Below, in pieces: positions 44,490 to 57,098 of a stretch of DNA of 64,000 nucleotides. Source of the DNA: Ignelater luminosus (Eukaryota > Arthropoda > Insecta > Coleoptera > Elateridae); NCBI GenBank assembly GCA_011009095.1, contig VTPC01089997.1, forward strand, positions 53,099 to 117,098, read 5' to 3'. How positions within the stretch are numbered: the first letter of the stretch is position 1; every line of letters starts with the position of its first letter. The position numbers and the translations under genes were made by a program. The notes beneath the pieces are model-generated. The model saw only the letters and a program-made list of their open reading frames with translations. It did no database searches and was not told where the DNA came from.

Positions 44490-45261
44490 CAGGGTGTTTC
44501 TTAAGCCACAGCACAACTTCGCATATATGTTTTAGGGTCAAAATAAGAAAATTATTTATAAACGTAATAATATGTCCTATTTCTCTTAATTATTGAACTT
44601 CAAGAATTTAAAGTTTTTGCTTTTATAGTAAAAACAAATGAGCTTTTATAGTAAATTGTACTCCAATTATTCCATTATTGTTGAAAATCTCATTTATAAT
44701 TCTTTTGATTAGTTGTTCATGTATGTTTATTTCAATACTAAACCAGTTGCTTCAGATGCCTCCAAAAAAAAATTCAATTGCTCTTCCACATTCAAGTTAG
44801 TTACCAGGATAATGGACGTTAAGTCATGTTATGACCTGCCTTCAACAATGTGGTGGTGCCCCAGCATGCTGGTACTACAAATTAGTATTAGGAACATTGG
44901 ATTCTTCATTATCTGGATACAACTCAACTAGAGCAGAAATGAGATGGTCTCTCAGAAGTACTAGATACTTTTCACCTGTTAAGGCTCCTTCAATAAAATA
45001 GGGACCTAAAATTCTATTGCCGATAACGGCCGACCAAACATTCAATTTTCCGGAATATTGAGAATGTGCCTCCATCCTCCAGTGTGGGTTTTGGGGTGCC
45101 CAATAGCGACAATTTTGTTTGTTAACCGTTAACGTCGCTTCGTCAGAAATGATAATCTGGTTGACAAAATCAGGATCAGCATTACATCTTTTCAGCATAT
45201 TATCACAAAACTGAAGCCTACGGTCCGGATCATCTTCATTTAATTCTTGAACTAAACTCAC
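44490..45261 (-). pseudogene. IS630/Tc1-type transposase fragment with CAGGGTG terminus
   Basis: Minus-strand 45261-44875 gives a 128-residue piece with RLQFCDNMLKR, IIISDEATLTVNK (first catalytic Asp) and YSGKLNVWSAVIGNRILGPY, typical of the insect transposase group that also occurs at 52.8 kb. The N-terminal DNA-binding part and the last two catalytic residues are missing. The element's 3' end is probably the CAGGGTGTTTC terminus at 44490, preceded by TATA. It is an inactive fragment. Confidence 0.75.
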
Positions 45262-45439
45262 CTTGTATGATCATCATTCAAACAGATGCACCGTTGGGAA
45301 ATAAGGTTAACATATCCGAGGATTTTGGCCTCAGATGCACAGAGAATTTTTTATTTAAAGCGTTCCACAGCTGGCGTTCGCACTGTATGTGTAAATATAT
45401 GTAAACTCTATTGTTGTTTATTATTTAAGCTAACATTCC

Positions 45440-46200
45440 TATTAAATGTACGTTGTTGATGAATTCTATACTTGTATTGTAAAGTCTTCTGAAAAATAAA
45501 TATTATTATTATAAAATATTTTACTTCTATACAATTTTTTGTAGGTTTTGCTTGGTAATTGTCAGAATACACCAACCGTCCAAAAATTTTCAATAGGGCG
45601 TAGTTGATACGTTTAGCGGGTTCAAGTTTTTAAGAACATATGGAATATCAAGATGTTCCATTTCGGTCAAAGCATTTGCAGCTGAAACCAGATCTGACCA
45701 GAATATTATGTTTTGGTTTTTATGGTATTTATTTATAAACTCTTTTACAACAGAAAGACAGTCATTTCCATGATTACCTTGATGTTATTTTTTAGAAAGA
45801 AAATACTTTTTGCTAACAGCTTAACTCTCTGCTTCTGTGTCAGTTCTTGGTTTTCAGACACTTTTGGACAGGATTTCCGAAGTTTTCGATTCATTTTCAT
45901 TTTCTCCAACTCATGTTTACAGTCTTATGATGACTTTTGAATTTGGATAACTTTTGGCAATTTTCCCAACAGTTAGTCTTTTAAGTCTTTGGTTTGCTGG
46001 AGTGTCTTTAAAAACAGATTGTCAGATCGTACATATTTGACTCTTTCTACTGGAATATTATTTTCGTGTCTTTTAGAATAAATCGTTTTTCGCAAAAATC
46101 CCATCTGCTGAAAATATTTTACAATATCTGACTTTTTAATATCTGGATGTTCACAATAATTATAAACTAATTCGCGACGGGTCTTCTCACTAAACTTCAT
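45440..46200 (-). pseudogene. Second Tc1/mariner-superfamily transposase, internally deleted
   Basis: An N-terminal helix-turn-helix (MKFSEKTRRELVYNYCEHPD, then SDIVKYFQQMG) runs from ATG 46200 to a stop near 45973. After a disrupted middle, minus-strand 45716-45560 reads IIFWSDLVSAANALTEM, then VLKNLNPLNV and, one base out of frame, RPIENFW. Counting across that shift gives 34 residues between the Asp and the Glu, Tc1-like DD34E spacing. Most of the catalytic core containing the first Asp is absent. It lies beside, but belongs to a different family from, the fragment at 44875-45261. Confidence 0.7.
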
Positions 46201-46608
46201 TTTGACAACTAATAGACAATCAACTGACAATTAAATAAACTGTTTGGAGTTAGCACAAAAGACAAACTAACAAAGTTTGTTCCAATCCTTATAAATCACC
46301 ATGTTTGGTGTGTTCCAGTTTGAAACTCACCACTGGGATCTTGAAAATCGCAAGAAGGATTTTTTTAATGGCACACCTACTTGATTTTCATATTAGTGAA
46401 TAGTATTCTTTTGTTTTATAAAATCTTGATGCGAAGATTATTTTGTGTTTTCATGGAAACATTGTGGTGTGACAATCATGGGCTTTTGCTAAATACTTAA
46501 ATTGTTAAAACAAAAAGAAGATTTTAACTACTTGTTGACCAGGTTGTTTAGTTGGACAGTATCTTTTACTCAAGTACAAAAACAAATTCGTAATGATAAC
46601 TTGTTACC

Positions 46609-47876
46609 AGGTGTATACCTATGAAATGAGACTTTCAGCTATTAGACCACAGATGTCGCTAGGAGTATTTTTAAACTGTCCCAAATGTCTTATTTTTTTC
46701 GTCTGTCATCTGTCAACAATATTCAATTCATTGTTTGTGACGTTTCATACAACAACGCATTTTTTTCGCTCTTAAAAATGTCGAATTTCGTGCCTTCAAA
46801 CTACGATTTGCGGACATCGTTGATTTTCTGTTATCAGTTGAAGAAAAACGCTTCTCGAGCTCATCAAATGCTTATAGAAGCTTACGGTGGACATGCTCTA
46901 AGCAGAGCACAGTGCTTCAGGTGGTTTGAAAAATTCCGAAGTGGTGATTTTAGCGTGGAGAACGAGGAACGTGGCCGGCCACCGAAAAAGTTTGAGGACA
47001 CCGAATTGCAAGCATTGTTGAATGAAGATGATGGTCAAACGCAAGAAATGATGGCAGAGCAGTTGGGAGTGACCCAAAAAACCATTTGCAAACGTTTGAA
47101 AGACATGGGCATGATTTTAAAGGTCGGAAGATGGGTGCCGCATGAACTGACTGAAAGGCAGCAAGAGAACCGAAAAACCACTTGTGAAATGCTGCTCTCC
47201 CGGTTCAAAAGGAAGTCTTTTTTGCATCGAATCGTTACGGGTGTATTTCTCCAATCCCAAGCGTAAACGATCGTATGGTCCGCCCGGCCACAAGCCAAAA
47301 TCAACGGCCAAACCAAATCGTTTCGGCCGCAAGGCAATGCTGTGTGTTTTCTGGGATCAGCATGGTATGATTTGGTACGAGCTATTAAAACCAGGTGAAA
47401 CAGTTGACGGTGCACGCTACCAACGACAATTGGCCGATTTGAACAGCGCTATACACCGAAAACGCCCAGAATATGCCGATCGGCGTCACAAAGTAATTTT
47501 TCTTGATGACAATGCACCACCACATCGAACAAGAGCGACCCGGGAATTGGTGGAGACGTACGATTGGGAACCGCTGATGCATGCGGCTTACTCACCAGAC
47601 TTGGCGCCTTCCGATTATCATTTGTTTGCATCGATGGGCCACGCACTTTCCGAGCAGCGCTTCAATTCTCACGAAGAAGCCAAAAAAATGGCTCGATGAT
47701 TGGTTTGCGGCCAAAGACGGCCAATTTTTTTGGCGCGGCATTCACAAATTGCCTGAGAGATGGGTAAAATGTGTCGCTAGCGATGGCTATTATTTTGAAG
47801 ATTAAATTTGTAACCATTTTTTGTTAATAAACGTTTAAAATTGAAAAAAAAAGTCTCATTTCATAGGTATACACCT
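46609..47876 (+). mobile_element. Second mariner element, near-complete ends
   Basis: Ends AGGTGTATACCTATGAAATG (46609) and its inverse closing at 47876 match over about 27 bases. The 1268-bp length is that of a full mariner. The flanking TA duplication is not clean on the left. Its ends and transposase differ clearly from the mariner at 33464, so it is another lineage. Confidence 0.87.
46778..47805 (+). pseudogene. Mariner transposase, first catalytic motif deleted
   Basis: From ATG 46778 the frame is open through the helix-turn-helix region (YGGHALSRAQCFRWFEKF) and the WVPHEL linker to IVTG near 47240. There the expected DE-W motif with the first catalytic Asp has been lost through a small frame-changing deletion. 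The next frame carries FSNPKRKRSYGPPG, VIFLDDNAPPHRTRA and YSPDLAPSDYHLF (DD34D spacing). A second indel at an A7 run near 47685 precedes the C-terminus (WLDDWFAAKDGQFFWRGIH) that ends at 47805. It is not functional. Confidence 0.88.
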
Positions 47877-48020
47877 AAGTAGATGCAACAAAAAAAAGTA
47901 AAATAAAATAAAAATACACTCTGTATAATTAAATCATCCAAGAAATCAAAATATTAATAAGTACTTCTAGTTTACAAAAAATAAAATGAAGTGTTAAAAT
48001 TGTTTAAAGTACTCTTAAGC

Positions 48021-48090
48021 AGTACTATCTCAACCTTGTTCTAGTCCCATCAGTAGGGGGCATAACGTTGTACAAGGTTGAAACAGTACT
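48021..48090. repeat. 70-base hairpin
   Basis: Arms 48021-48039 and 48072-48090 are inverted copies, 17 of 19 positions matching. Both differences would be G:U pairs in a minus-strand transcript, so that strand folds without mismatches in the outer stem. Size resembles an animal pre-miRNA, but no known mature sequence was recognised. It may be a tiny MITE. Confidence 0.55.
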
Positions 48091-51000
48091 ATCTAAAGGC
48101 ACATTGAACAAAATTTCTAATATGTTAAAACATTATTTTATTTTCCTTTTTTGAGTAAAATTAAAACAAGAAATATAACAAAAAGCAGAATTTTCATTAA
48201 AACAGTTTTTTTTAATCATAATAAATATTAAATACAGTAGAATAAATCTACACCTTGTTAGATACATGTTTTTCTAGATTTAGAACTATTTCTACCAAAT
48301 ACTACACTTTTAGAGGTTACGATTTATTGGGTTGTAGATCGGAGCTACATTTAAATACTTACTTATCCACTTAATATATTTTAATAAACACGATTTTATT
48401 AAATTTACATCTGTTTATTAAAATAATCAACATATATGCGTAAATAATATTAATCACAATAATTAAAGATAAAAACAAAAAAAAGATATGTCACTGCAAA
48501 AAATGTTTTAACAGTCCTTGGTAAAAGACAAGACAACCTTTAAAACCAGTTCTATGCACATTAAACATTTACGATTTAAAATTCCAAAAATTAACAATTT
48601 TGTTCCTATTGACCTACCTATGTATAAAAAAAACAGTGATAACGCTTATCTTAATAAAATAAAGTTAAATTTGATTATGATGAATACCCAAAATAAGAAT
48701 TATATAATGCATAGAAAGTCACTAAACAAGTTCTGTAATACTGTTACAGCATTTAATCTATAAATTTCATGTTTAAATGATAAAGGTCAATAGATAATCG
48801 GTTAATAAATCTGTTAAACGATAATATTAACGTTTCTAAAAATTTCATCAGCACTTGAGTGAAGAATTCAATAATGCAAGATTTAAAGTCAATGTTTTCA
48901 TTGCTATTAAATGATTCACACACTTTTTCCACTTACATTCAGAAGGAAGATAATATGTAGACATAACCGGCTCACAATAACATTATAATTTCATCATTAC
49001 AAAGCAAAGCATCAATTTACTTAATATGATATGGCTGTATATAGAGTATTATAATTAAAAATTTTGCTCAATTTACAGCACTTTATTGCGTGTTGAGGAT
49101 TAACTTGATTAAAACTAATTAATGGTGATAAATTATACTTTGCAAATTCTGTACTTAATTTGTCACGAACTGATACTTTTATATTCGGAAAATGTAATAA
49201 TTGATAATTGAAGTCATTTGAAGAGAAAAAATAAAGCGGCATAAAGTATCTTTAGTGACAATCGCAGAAAATTACATAAACTCATGTTGAAAAAGTCTCT
49301 TATCACTCTATTTGCGTACTTACGCATTTGTATGAAACAAAAAAATACATAAAATTGTGTTTACTGCATTACTTACCACAAATTTATTAACCACACCATA
49401 ATATTTAACACAAGCAATTATTCTCCATCACTTTTTAATATTAAAGAACAATACTTATTATGTTATGTATTCGCTGTCATTTTACTTGAAAAACTATTAA
49501 GAAATATAAAATGCAATATTAAGAATTTGTTCCAGGAAATATAACCATCAAACTATCAACTGAAATCTAAACACACAATACATAATTGTTTCCAAAATAC
49601 CGTACAGTCAGATCACGTATCATTTATTAAACTTGATCACACCTAATTGTCAATAATAATAGCAGCTTCAATTGCAACAATAGAAGAACCGCTAAACTGT
49701 GCAGCGTTTCTTGCACGTGAACTCTTGAAAATGAAATTTATATGGTCAAGGTTGGGTCGATGTACGAGTACGAATATTACATAAGGCAATATATATAACA
49801 ATGCCGGGATTGGATTATTTTCAATTTTTAGGTATTTCTTCACATTAGTTAGAAAGAGATAAATACAATCTCAGTACGTCGAAAAAAGTTCGCACCGATA
49901 GTATCAAATCAAAATTAAAGATTGGGTAAGGTCAGAAATTACGTGGTTCAGCGTTATCAATCAGAAATCAGGAAAGAAACGTGCCAACTGGTAGTGGCTT
50001 TCAATTAAAAATGTTTATATTTTCGGCGAAACATCTATCATGCATTAATAATTCTAAAAATAAGAATTTACGTGGGTAAATGTTACAAATCTAACCTACG
50101 TTTCAAGTTACCATTCAAAAAACTTTCTGTAAACAACAGGTAAAGACTTACCGAAAATAATATTCTTAGTGAATATCCAATTTTTACCAAACGTGTTTAT
50201 TCAATTAAACTCAACGTAAAACATTTAACACATTTTTAGTAAACACGCATTGACATCGACTACAAGTAAATCTCACATTTTTATTGATTCGAGCTACAAA
50301 CCATGATTTAAATCAACTGACTAATGTGCTGACATCTATCCACTACGGTAGATAAAGAATGTGTAAGTCTATTAAGGTTCATTTCTTTACTAGATTTTCC
50401 TACAGAAAATAATTTTGCTTTTTTATCAGGAACTTTTTTACACATTACAATTTCTGTTATGAAATTATTGTTCCCTACTCCTTGTAATTTCAGAAGTCTA
50501 AAAACATGACATTTGTAGACATTTGAATTTTGCTATAAGCAATATAATATAAGTGAAAAATTGCATGTAAATACCTCATTAAAACTTATTTTGAATTAGT
50601 TTTTTATACATTTACATGTGAGACCTCAGCTATAAATCTATCTCCTATTTTTTAGCATCTTTTAAATCTTATAGTATACTGCAAAAGCAAAACTTAAAAT
50701 TGCCAAACTGACTTATAAAAACTATTAGCCTTGGAACACAAATGTCTTTAAAGAAGAAAAAACAATTTGCCAACAGCGAAATTAAAAAAGCTGATTACGA
50801 AAAGCTATGTGAGGTGACGCAAATGCGAAAAAAGTAATTTATTGGCATACTATAAGAAACATTTGGACAACCTTAGGAGGCACCTAAAGTTGTTCTAGAA
50901 ATAGTAGAATTAAAATTCAGATCAGATTTGCATGATTGGTTGTTAAAACGAATTATATTCAGAAGACAATTTTATAGAACAAAAAATCTTGTCTTCTGTT

Positions 51001-51439
51001 GATAATTAAGCAAATATAACATAAGATATAAAGTGCGTTTTAAAGAAGGCATTTTCGGACTAAGATTTGGTGGTTTCAGTCCTTGTTCATTTATCAAAAA
51101 CGGGTACCTAAACAAACACAAAACATATACATATTATTTATTCAGGAATTTGGCGTGTATTTGATGAAAATTTTGTGGAGGCTATTTCGGGTTTTGAGAC
51201 GCTAAACTTCTTCTAGAGTTCCCCATAACTGTGCCTATGCTTAAGCTAATCAGAAGAATTTTAATTAATGAAAGTATGGTGAGTTTCAAGAAGTAGTTGT
51301 TAGACTCAACAAGTTTACAAATTCCAAAAGATAATTCCAAGATAAAATATACATACTGTGTACATTCTGACAGTCTTTCCAGTTAGTACTCAGAAAGTTA
51401 TTTGTTTGCATATTGTTATATGTTATTGTTATACTTACA
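48091..51439. other. Long AT-rich intergenic region
   Basis: No gene recognised. It contains a Lys-rich 31-codon open frame (50742-50837) and a 66-codon minus-strand open stretch (49643-49843), neither with a recognisable motif. Confidence 0.35.
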
Positions 51440-51825
51440 CAGTGCATTTTTTTAATCACTGGCCATAGGGATTCCCATGTTAACTTTTGTTAGGATGAAG
51501 GTTTAGACTTGAAATCTTTACATAATGTAATTTGGATCTTCGTCTTTTAATTACACTGAAAACTATGCCTTTAAAATAAAAAGTAGTGCTTCAAAAAATT
51601 AAAATGTTTTTGAATTTTTGTTAGTATTAGTTAGGTTGCTGTGGAAAATTGAATTTAAATTTGTAATTGTAAATTTTCCATATCAACCTAAATAATAAAA
51701 TTAAAATGTTTATGGATTTTATTATTATTTAGGTTGATATGCAAAATTTGCAGTTACAAAAGTTAACATGGGGTAGATATTTTAACATGGGAATCCTTAC
51801 GGCCAGTGATAAAAAAAATGCACTG
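51440..51825. mobile_element. MITE with CAGTGCATTTTTTT ends
   Basis: Starts CAGTGCATTTTTTT and closes with the inverse at 51825. The ends match for about 45 bases (shared blocks ATCACTGGCC and GGATTCCCATGTTAA). Inside is another inverted pair built on TTTTCCATATCAACCTAA. Right flank is TA; the left flank is not clearly TA. No coding sequence. Confidence 0.75.
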
Positions 51826-52147
51826 TATAAAAATAAAATGAGGAAAATTGTTTGAAAAGGTAAGTTTGGTTTTTATGTGTTTGATATTTTTCCGTTTCTA
51901 GAAAGATTGTAAAACTAAATATCAGTTTGGTTGTTTTGTTTAACAATCTTTAAGAGAAAACCAAACTACTCAGGATTAGTTCTCTACCAGAAATAAAGAA
52001 CTTGAAAGAACATGAAAATTCGAGCATTAATGTAAGAGTAGTCACTGAAAAGTATTATGTCGTTGATGAATTGATATTTGAAAATCACATAAGTTTATAG
52101 ATAATACTGTGAGTCTTTTTTATGTGTCTATGCAACATTGCAATATA

Positions 52148-54079
52148 CAGTGTGTCCAGTTTAAAATGACCTACATGGGGATATTGGAAACGGTAATAGA
52201 TACAAGGTTGGTTAAATGGGGAAAAAGTTTCGTATTTATATGCTAATAAATAATCCATGGTTACAATGACAATTATCTGCCCCGTTTCAAAGATACAGGG
52301 TGAAAACCAAAAAAATTCATTTTCTAAAATCCTGATTTATTTATTTGTTATTACAGATAAATGAACAATATTTTTAGAAACGAAATAGCGGCTAATGAGG
52401 ATTCCAATAACGACTTTAAAAAAATGCTAGGCCTTCTAGATTTCACGTACTCGTATCCAACTTTTGTTTTTCTTATTGGCGCTATATTGGATTTTTACAT
52501 TTTTGAAATCGTCATAAAAAGAGCTTTTCAACCATGTAATATGACTATGTTTAAAGAAGAAACAGTACAAGGAAATACAAAATTAAGATTTAACCGTAGT
52601 AGGCCTTGAGGTTTCCAAATAATAATTTGCAAACAAATGAGTGAAAATTCTAATTAAAGTGGGCTTCATTTTTTTGATATTTTTATAAAACAATTGCAGT
52701 TTGTACCAATCAAATAATTGTTATTGTCAGTTTCGTTATGTCTGTGTACAATTCTCGTGTAGACAAATATCGTGTTAAATGGATCATTTTTCGAATCGTA
52801 AAAAGTATGACATGTTGAAATGTTTTATTCTCTGTCGGAGGAAAAAGAAAACGGCTGCAGAAATGTATCGGAACAGATACCCAGAATTTTGTCAGTGGTA
52901 CATAAGAAGTCAAAATCTGATCCCAAACTTTTCTATGAAAGTTTTATGGTCAGACGAAAGTCGATTTACCAATTGCGGTTTATTTAATCGGAAAAATACC
53001 GTTTTTTTGGTCAGATACAAATCCACAATTGGTTCGCGGAGTGAGACAGCAGATTAGATGGGGATTTAATGTATGGATAGGTATAATTGGTAGTCACATC
53101 GTTAGACCGTTTTTCTTCAATGAAAACCTTAATTCTGAAAGATACCTTGACCTTTTACAAACAAATGTAGCAGATCGTCTCATGGAGCTTCCCCTTACAA
53201 CCCTTCAAAACATGTTTTTTCAGCAAGATGGGGCACCTGCACACAATGCTTAAATAATTACTAATTTTTTTTAAATAAAGATTATCCTGACCATTGGATT
53301 GGAAATCGGGGACCAATAAGATGGCCTGCAAGGTCGCCAGATATTACGCCTCTTGAGTTTTTTGTATAGGGTTATCTAAAAACTCAAGTTTATTGACGAC
53401 AATACGAAACAGTGGATGCCTTACAACAAGCGGTCATTGAAGCAGTAAACAGAATTACTCCGTTGATGCTAAGACAGTCTTGTGAAGCAGTTTTGAATCG
53501 GTGTAGAAGGTGCATTCGGCAGAATGGAGGTTTATTTGAACATTTACATTAATATTCATTAGAATTAAATTAATTCAAATCTTCTCTCATTTGTTTGCAA
53601 ATTATTATTTGGAAACTTCAAGGCCTACTATGGTTAAATCTTAATTTTGTGTTTTCTTGTAATTTTTCTTCTTTAAACATAGTCATATTGTACATGGTTG
53701 AAAAGCTCTTTTTATGACGATTTCAAAAATGTAAAAATCCAATATGGCACCCGTAAGAAAAACAAAAGTTGGATACGAGTACGTGAAGTCTACAATTCTA
53801 GCATTTTTTGAAGTCGTTTCTGAAATCCTTATTAGCCGTTATTTCGTTTCTGAAAATATTGTTCATTTATCTGTAATAACAAATAAATAAATCAGGATTT
53901 TAGAAAATGAACTTTTTTGGTTTTCACCCTGTATCTTTGAAACGGGGCAGATAATTGTCAATGTAACCATGGATTATTTATTGGCATATAAATACAAAAC
54001 TTTTTCCCCATTTAACCAACCTTGTATCTTTTACCGTTTCCAATATCCCCATGTAGGTCATTTTAAACTGGACACACTG
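52148..54079 (+). mobile_element. Tc1/IS630-type element with about 500-bp inverted repeats
   Basis: Begins CAGTGTGTCCAGTTTAAAAT and ends with its inverse, flanked by TA (52146-52147 and 54080-54081). Arms of roughly 500 bp (52148-52650 and 53580-54079) are nearly identical inverted copies, including an internal CAGGGTG (52296 and 53925). A damaged transposase lies between them. An 82-codon open frame within the left arm (52361-52609) has a mirrored counterpart in the right arm and is probably not a gene. Confidence 0.9.
52779..53552 (+). pseudogene. Transposase of the long-TIR element, deleted and frameshifted
   Basis: The start MDHFSNRKKYDMLKCFILCR and AAEMYRNRYPE resemble the N-terminal DNA-binding region found in a group of insect IS630/Tc1-like transposases. 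An apparent internal deletion then joins directly to KVLWSDESRF (first catalytic Asp). A shift at a T7 run (about 53001-53007) leads to VRQQIRWGFNVWIGIIGSHI and NMFFQQDGAPAH (second Asp). After a stop come IRWPARSPDITPLEFF and VDALQQAVIEAVNRITP, ending at 53552. It is non-functional. Confidence 0.8.
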
Positions 54080-54129
54080 TATATAACAGTTTAAACACAT
54101 TTGTGTACGATGTGAGGGCTTTCTACATC

Positions 54130-54482
54130 TCAGTAGTGCATATTGTGGAAGTTTATAATATCGTTCCTTGTGAAGGTGGATTTATCACAAGCCATGATAC
54201 ATTTATCGGAAAGTTGACAATCCTCAGATTCTGTTCCAACAGCCATTCACAAAATTGAACACGGTGTTCGTAGTCTTTTGGTACCTGTACACCCTGCACG
54301 TGGTACGGGTACCGACTTCCCGAACAATTTGGTGCGTGCTTAAAGTGGGATCTTCTTCAATTAAATCCACAATTTTATCATCAAAAGCTTGCCTGTTTGC
54401 TCGAGGTCCTCCCTCACGTCCTTGTCATGTCTTTGAATTAGAGACAGAAACACTAGAAATTAGAATGCCTTCTATTAGTTAA
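54130..54482 (-). pseudogene. Relic of another IS630/Tc1-type transposase
   Basis: Minus-strand translation shows DDKIVDLIEEDPTLSTHQIV and, after a frame change, YHVQGVQVPKDYEHRVQFCE, matching the region between the DNA-binding and catalytic domains of insect transposases (DPTLSTRQIA; VQ-L-P-DY--RV-FC-WL). Nothing of the catalytic core follows. It begins just right of the long-TIR element and is oriented oppositely. Confidence 0.65.
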
Positions 54483-57050
54483 ACACTCTGCATACAATCG
54501 TTGCTGCAGCTGCACGATGTAATATGCATTTTGTAGTGCTTCTCCGGAAACTATTATCATGTCTACACATTCTCCATTTCTATACATTCTCTAATTCAGC
54601 ACGAAATGGAAAATTATGGAAGATGATTTAATCAATTGCCAACCTTTGGCAAGGGATACAAGATGATGAAATTAAATAAGTAAGTATTTTTGTCATTTAG
54701 ACATGTATTGTTTAAAGGCCAAAGGCGACTACAAAGTTAGCTACTTTGAAGCCACAAATGACCAAAATCAAAGTGGCTAGATGAGCTATGCCTACTAAAT
54801 ATGTTAGCAAAAACTTTCAGTTATCAAACGGTGGGTTCAATTATTTAGAGCTTTATATCTTCGAAACTATGCATATTTTGCTAATGCAATTTAACGTAGG
54901 TAGACCAGTTTCTTTCATGCTCCCTTTTTACCTTCTAAGAGGAAAAACAAGTTGAGAATCACCCTATATGCAGGGTGTCTTACAATTGACGGAACAGCTT
55001 TACGTAAAAAGATTCCCCGACTGAAGCTGAGAAGAGAAGTCCTGTACAAAAATGTCTTTCCTCACGAGCCAATCAAAGTTGAAAATTTCGAACAAGAAAT
55101 ACTCCGCAAACAACCGGCATTAGTAACACTTTGCATTTGCAATATCATCAAATTTTGTAAAATAACAGCAAATTTTAAAATTTTGTATTTTATTCAACTG
55201 AAAATTGATGCTTATAAACATAGATAAATAGTTTGAAATAGTTAAGCTGTGAACGACACTTCTCTTTACCAGGGCTGACCCATACATTAAGCCAGTGAGT
55301 CGTTTGCCTCGGAGAGTAAGGATATGATGCAGCTCAGCCAATATTGGTTTTTACGTAGTTCTCTGAAGAGGTTAATGAAAGACAAAGCTTAAAGAAGGAG
55401 AAGAAGGTAAAACACCCATTTTAAAGTGGTCAATAGAGAACGCAGCCATGAATTTTCATTAGTATCACTCATGCATATAATTTACTCATGTTGTTATTTA
55501 CTTTGGGTATTACAAACTTTTAATCATTATCTAGAAGAGCAAAAGACAAACCTCTACTAGTGAAATGGGCAATTAAATACTACAATAGATTGAAAAAGCT
55601 TAATGTAGAATGCAAACGAGTAAATAAAGTTCAAAGATGATCAAAGAAAGAAAGATCGTCTCTAAGGTACTATTGAAACAACTGTCGCAATTCTATTCTG
55701 ACATCTTTCAGTACTCTGGAGTAGAAATAGATGTGATCATCCATAGTGATCACCAATCGAAGTGACTCTTGTTCAAAACAGGTCACGCTGCGTCTTTCAT
55801 TGACCATTTTAAGAGAACTAGATACGAACATGCATCAAGTTGTGCCCTTCATTACAAAGAGTAAATGTAAAAACATACAAAAAACGCGGGCTGGGTCGAG
55901 TCTACCAATGTGCTTTACCCTCTATTAACCTTCTTTGGAGAGCTAAAAACAAAGACGGGTGCATTACGTTCTGAAACCGGTCCTGTTTTTACTAATTAAG
56001 CATGTTTGCCATAGCTATTTCTGGCTGTTCTTAACGCTGAATAGTTTTTCTACCTTATTTATATACTTATAATTCTCAATGTTTATTAAATTATTATCAC
56101 TATTTTTAAGCTCACGTTGATGTTTAGTAGCTTCTCTGTGAAAAACTTACATACACTTCACCCTTTCAAAAACTCGTCACAGAATGAATGAATACAGATC
56201 AATTTGGTCTTAGGCCCAGTTTTGACAAAGAATTTATATCTCAAATTCCACTTTTGTGTGTTCTACAATAATAATACGGAGAGGTCAATCATTTAAAAGA
56301 TCCTTTCATATTGTTTATACAACCAGTTAAATTTTCTTGAAATCTGTCGATATTAGTTGGCGAAAAATTACTTTTTGATTCTTCACATTTTGGAAAATGA
56401 TAACAACATTTTGGAAAGCAAACTAACTGTTCAATAAAATTGTGCGCTCCCGTATTATGAAGTTTGCGTGGTATAGTTTTTGAATGGGCGCTTTCCAGGG
56501 TTTTAGATGACCTAATCTAACTTCCTTAGATTTGTTTGTGTAAACACTGAAAATCATCACTACTGAGCCTCAAAGTCTAGAAGAGCTGCAACAGAATCAC
56601 TCAGAATTGTCAGAGAATGCCTATCATTGATACCGGATGTTTCCAAAAATGTAAACTGACTGTATTATTGTATGAAAGTTGATCATTTTGTTAATTTGAA
56701 GTTTTTTTTGGTGTTTTCTTAATCTTCTTAATTGTGGTTTTTCTCTGTATACCACAAACTAATGACCTAAAAGTGAAAAACTTTTTGAAATTATTCAGGT
56801 AGAAATCAAGTCATAATAGTGACTTCTTTTGACGTCATTGTTTGATTTCGTTATGACATGTTTACAGCTTCCTATATGGCTATTTCGACTTACACTTTTC
56901 TTAACGTTATATAGACGTGCTTGTGTTATACCTGGGAGGGACGAGATCGACCAATGAATACATTTTTCTAATATATCTTATATTAAAAAATTAAACGCAA
57001 TCAACTTTTAAACTTTATTACTGAAAAACAACTACAGCAAATTCTTTTTT
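54483..57050. other. Intergenic region
   Basis: No gene recognised. A CAGGGTG terminus at 54971 may mark an eroded transposon end. Several short open frames lack recognisable motifs. Confidence 0.35.
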
Positions 57051-57098
57051 TTTATTTTTAATTATAAATAATAATAGTAAGATCATACAAATACAAAA

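Noticed and set aside
49643-49843. 66-codon minus-strand open frame
   Set aside because: No recognisable domain and no convincing linked exons.
50742-50837. Lysine-rich 31-codon open frame
   Set aside because: Composition is explained by A-rich sequence, and nothing around it supports a gene.
52361-52609. 82-codon open frame left of the long-TIR transposase
   Set aside because: It is inside the terminal inverted repeat and mirrored in the other arm, so it is not an independent gene.
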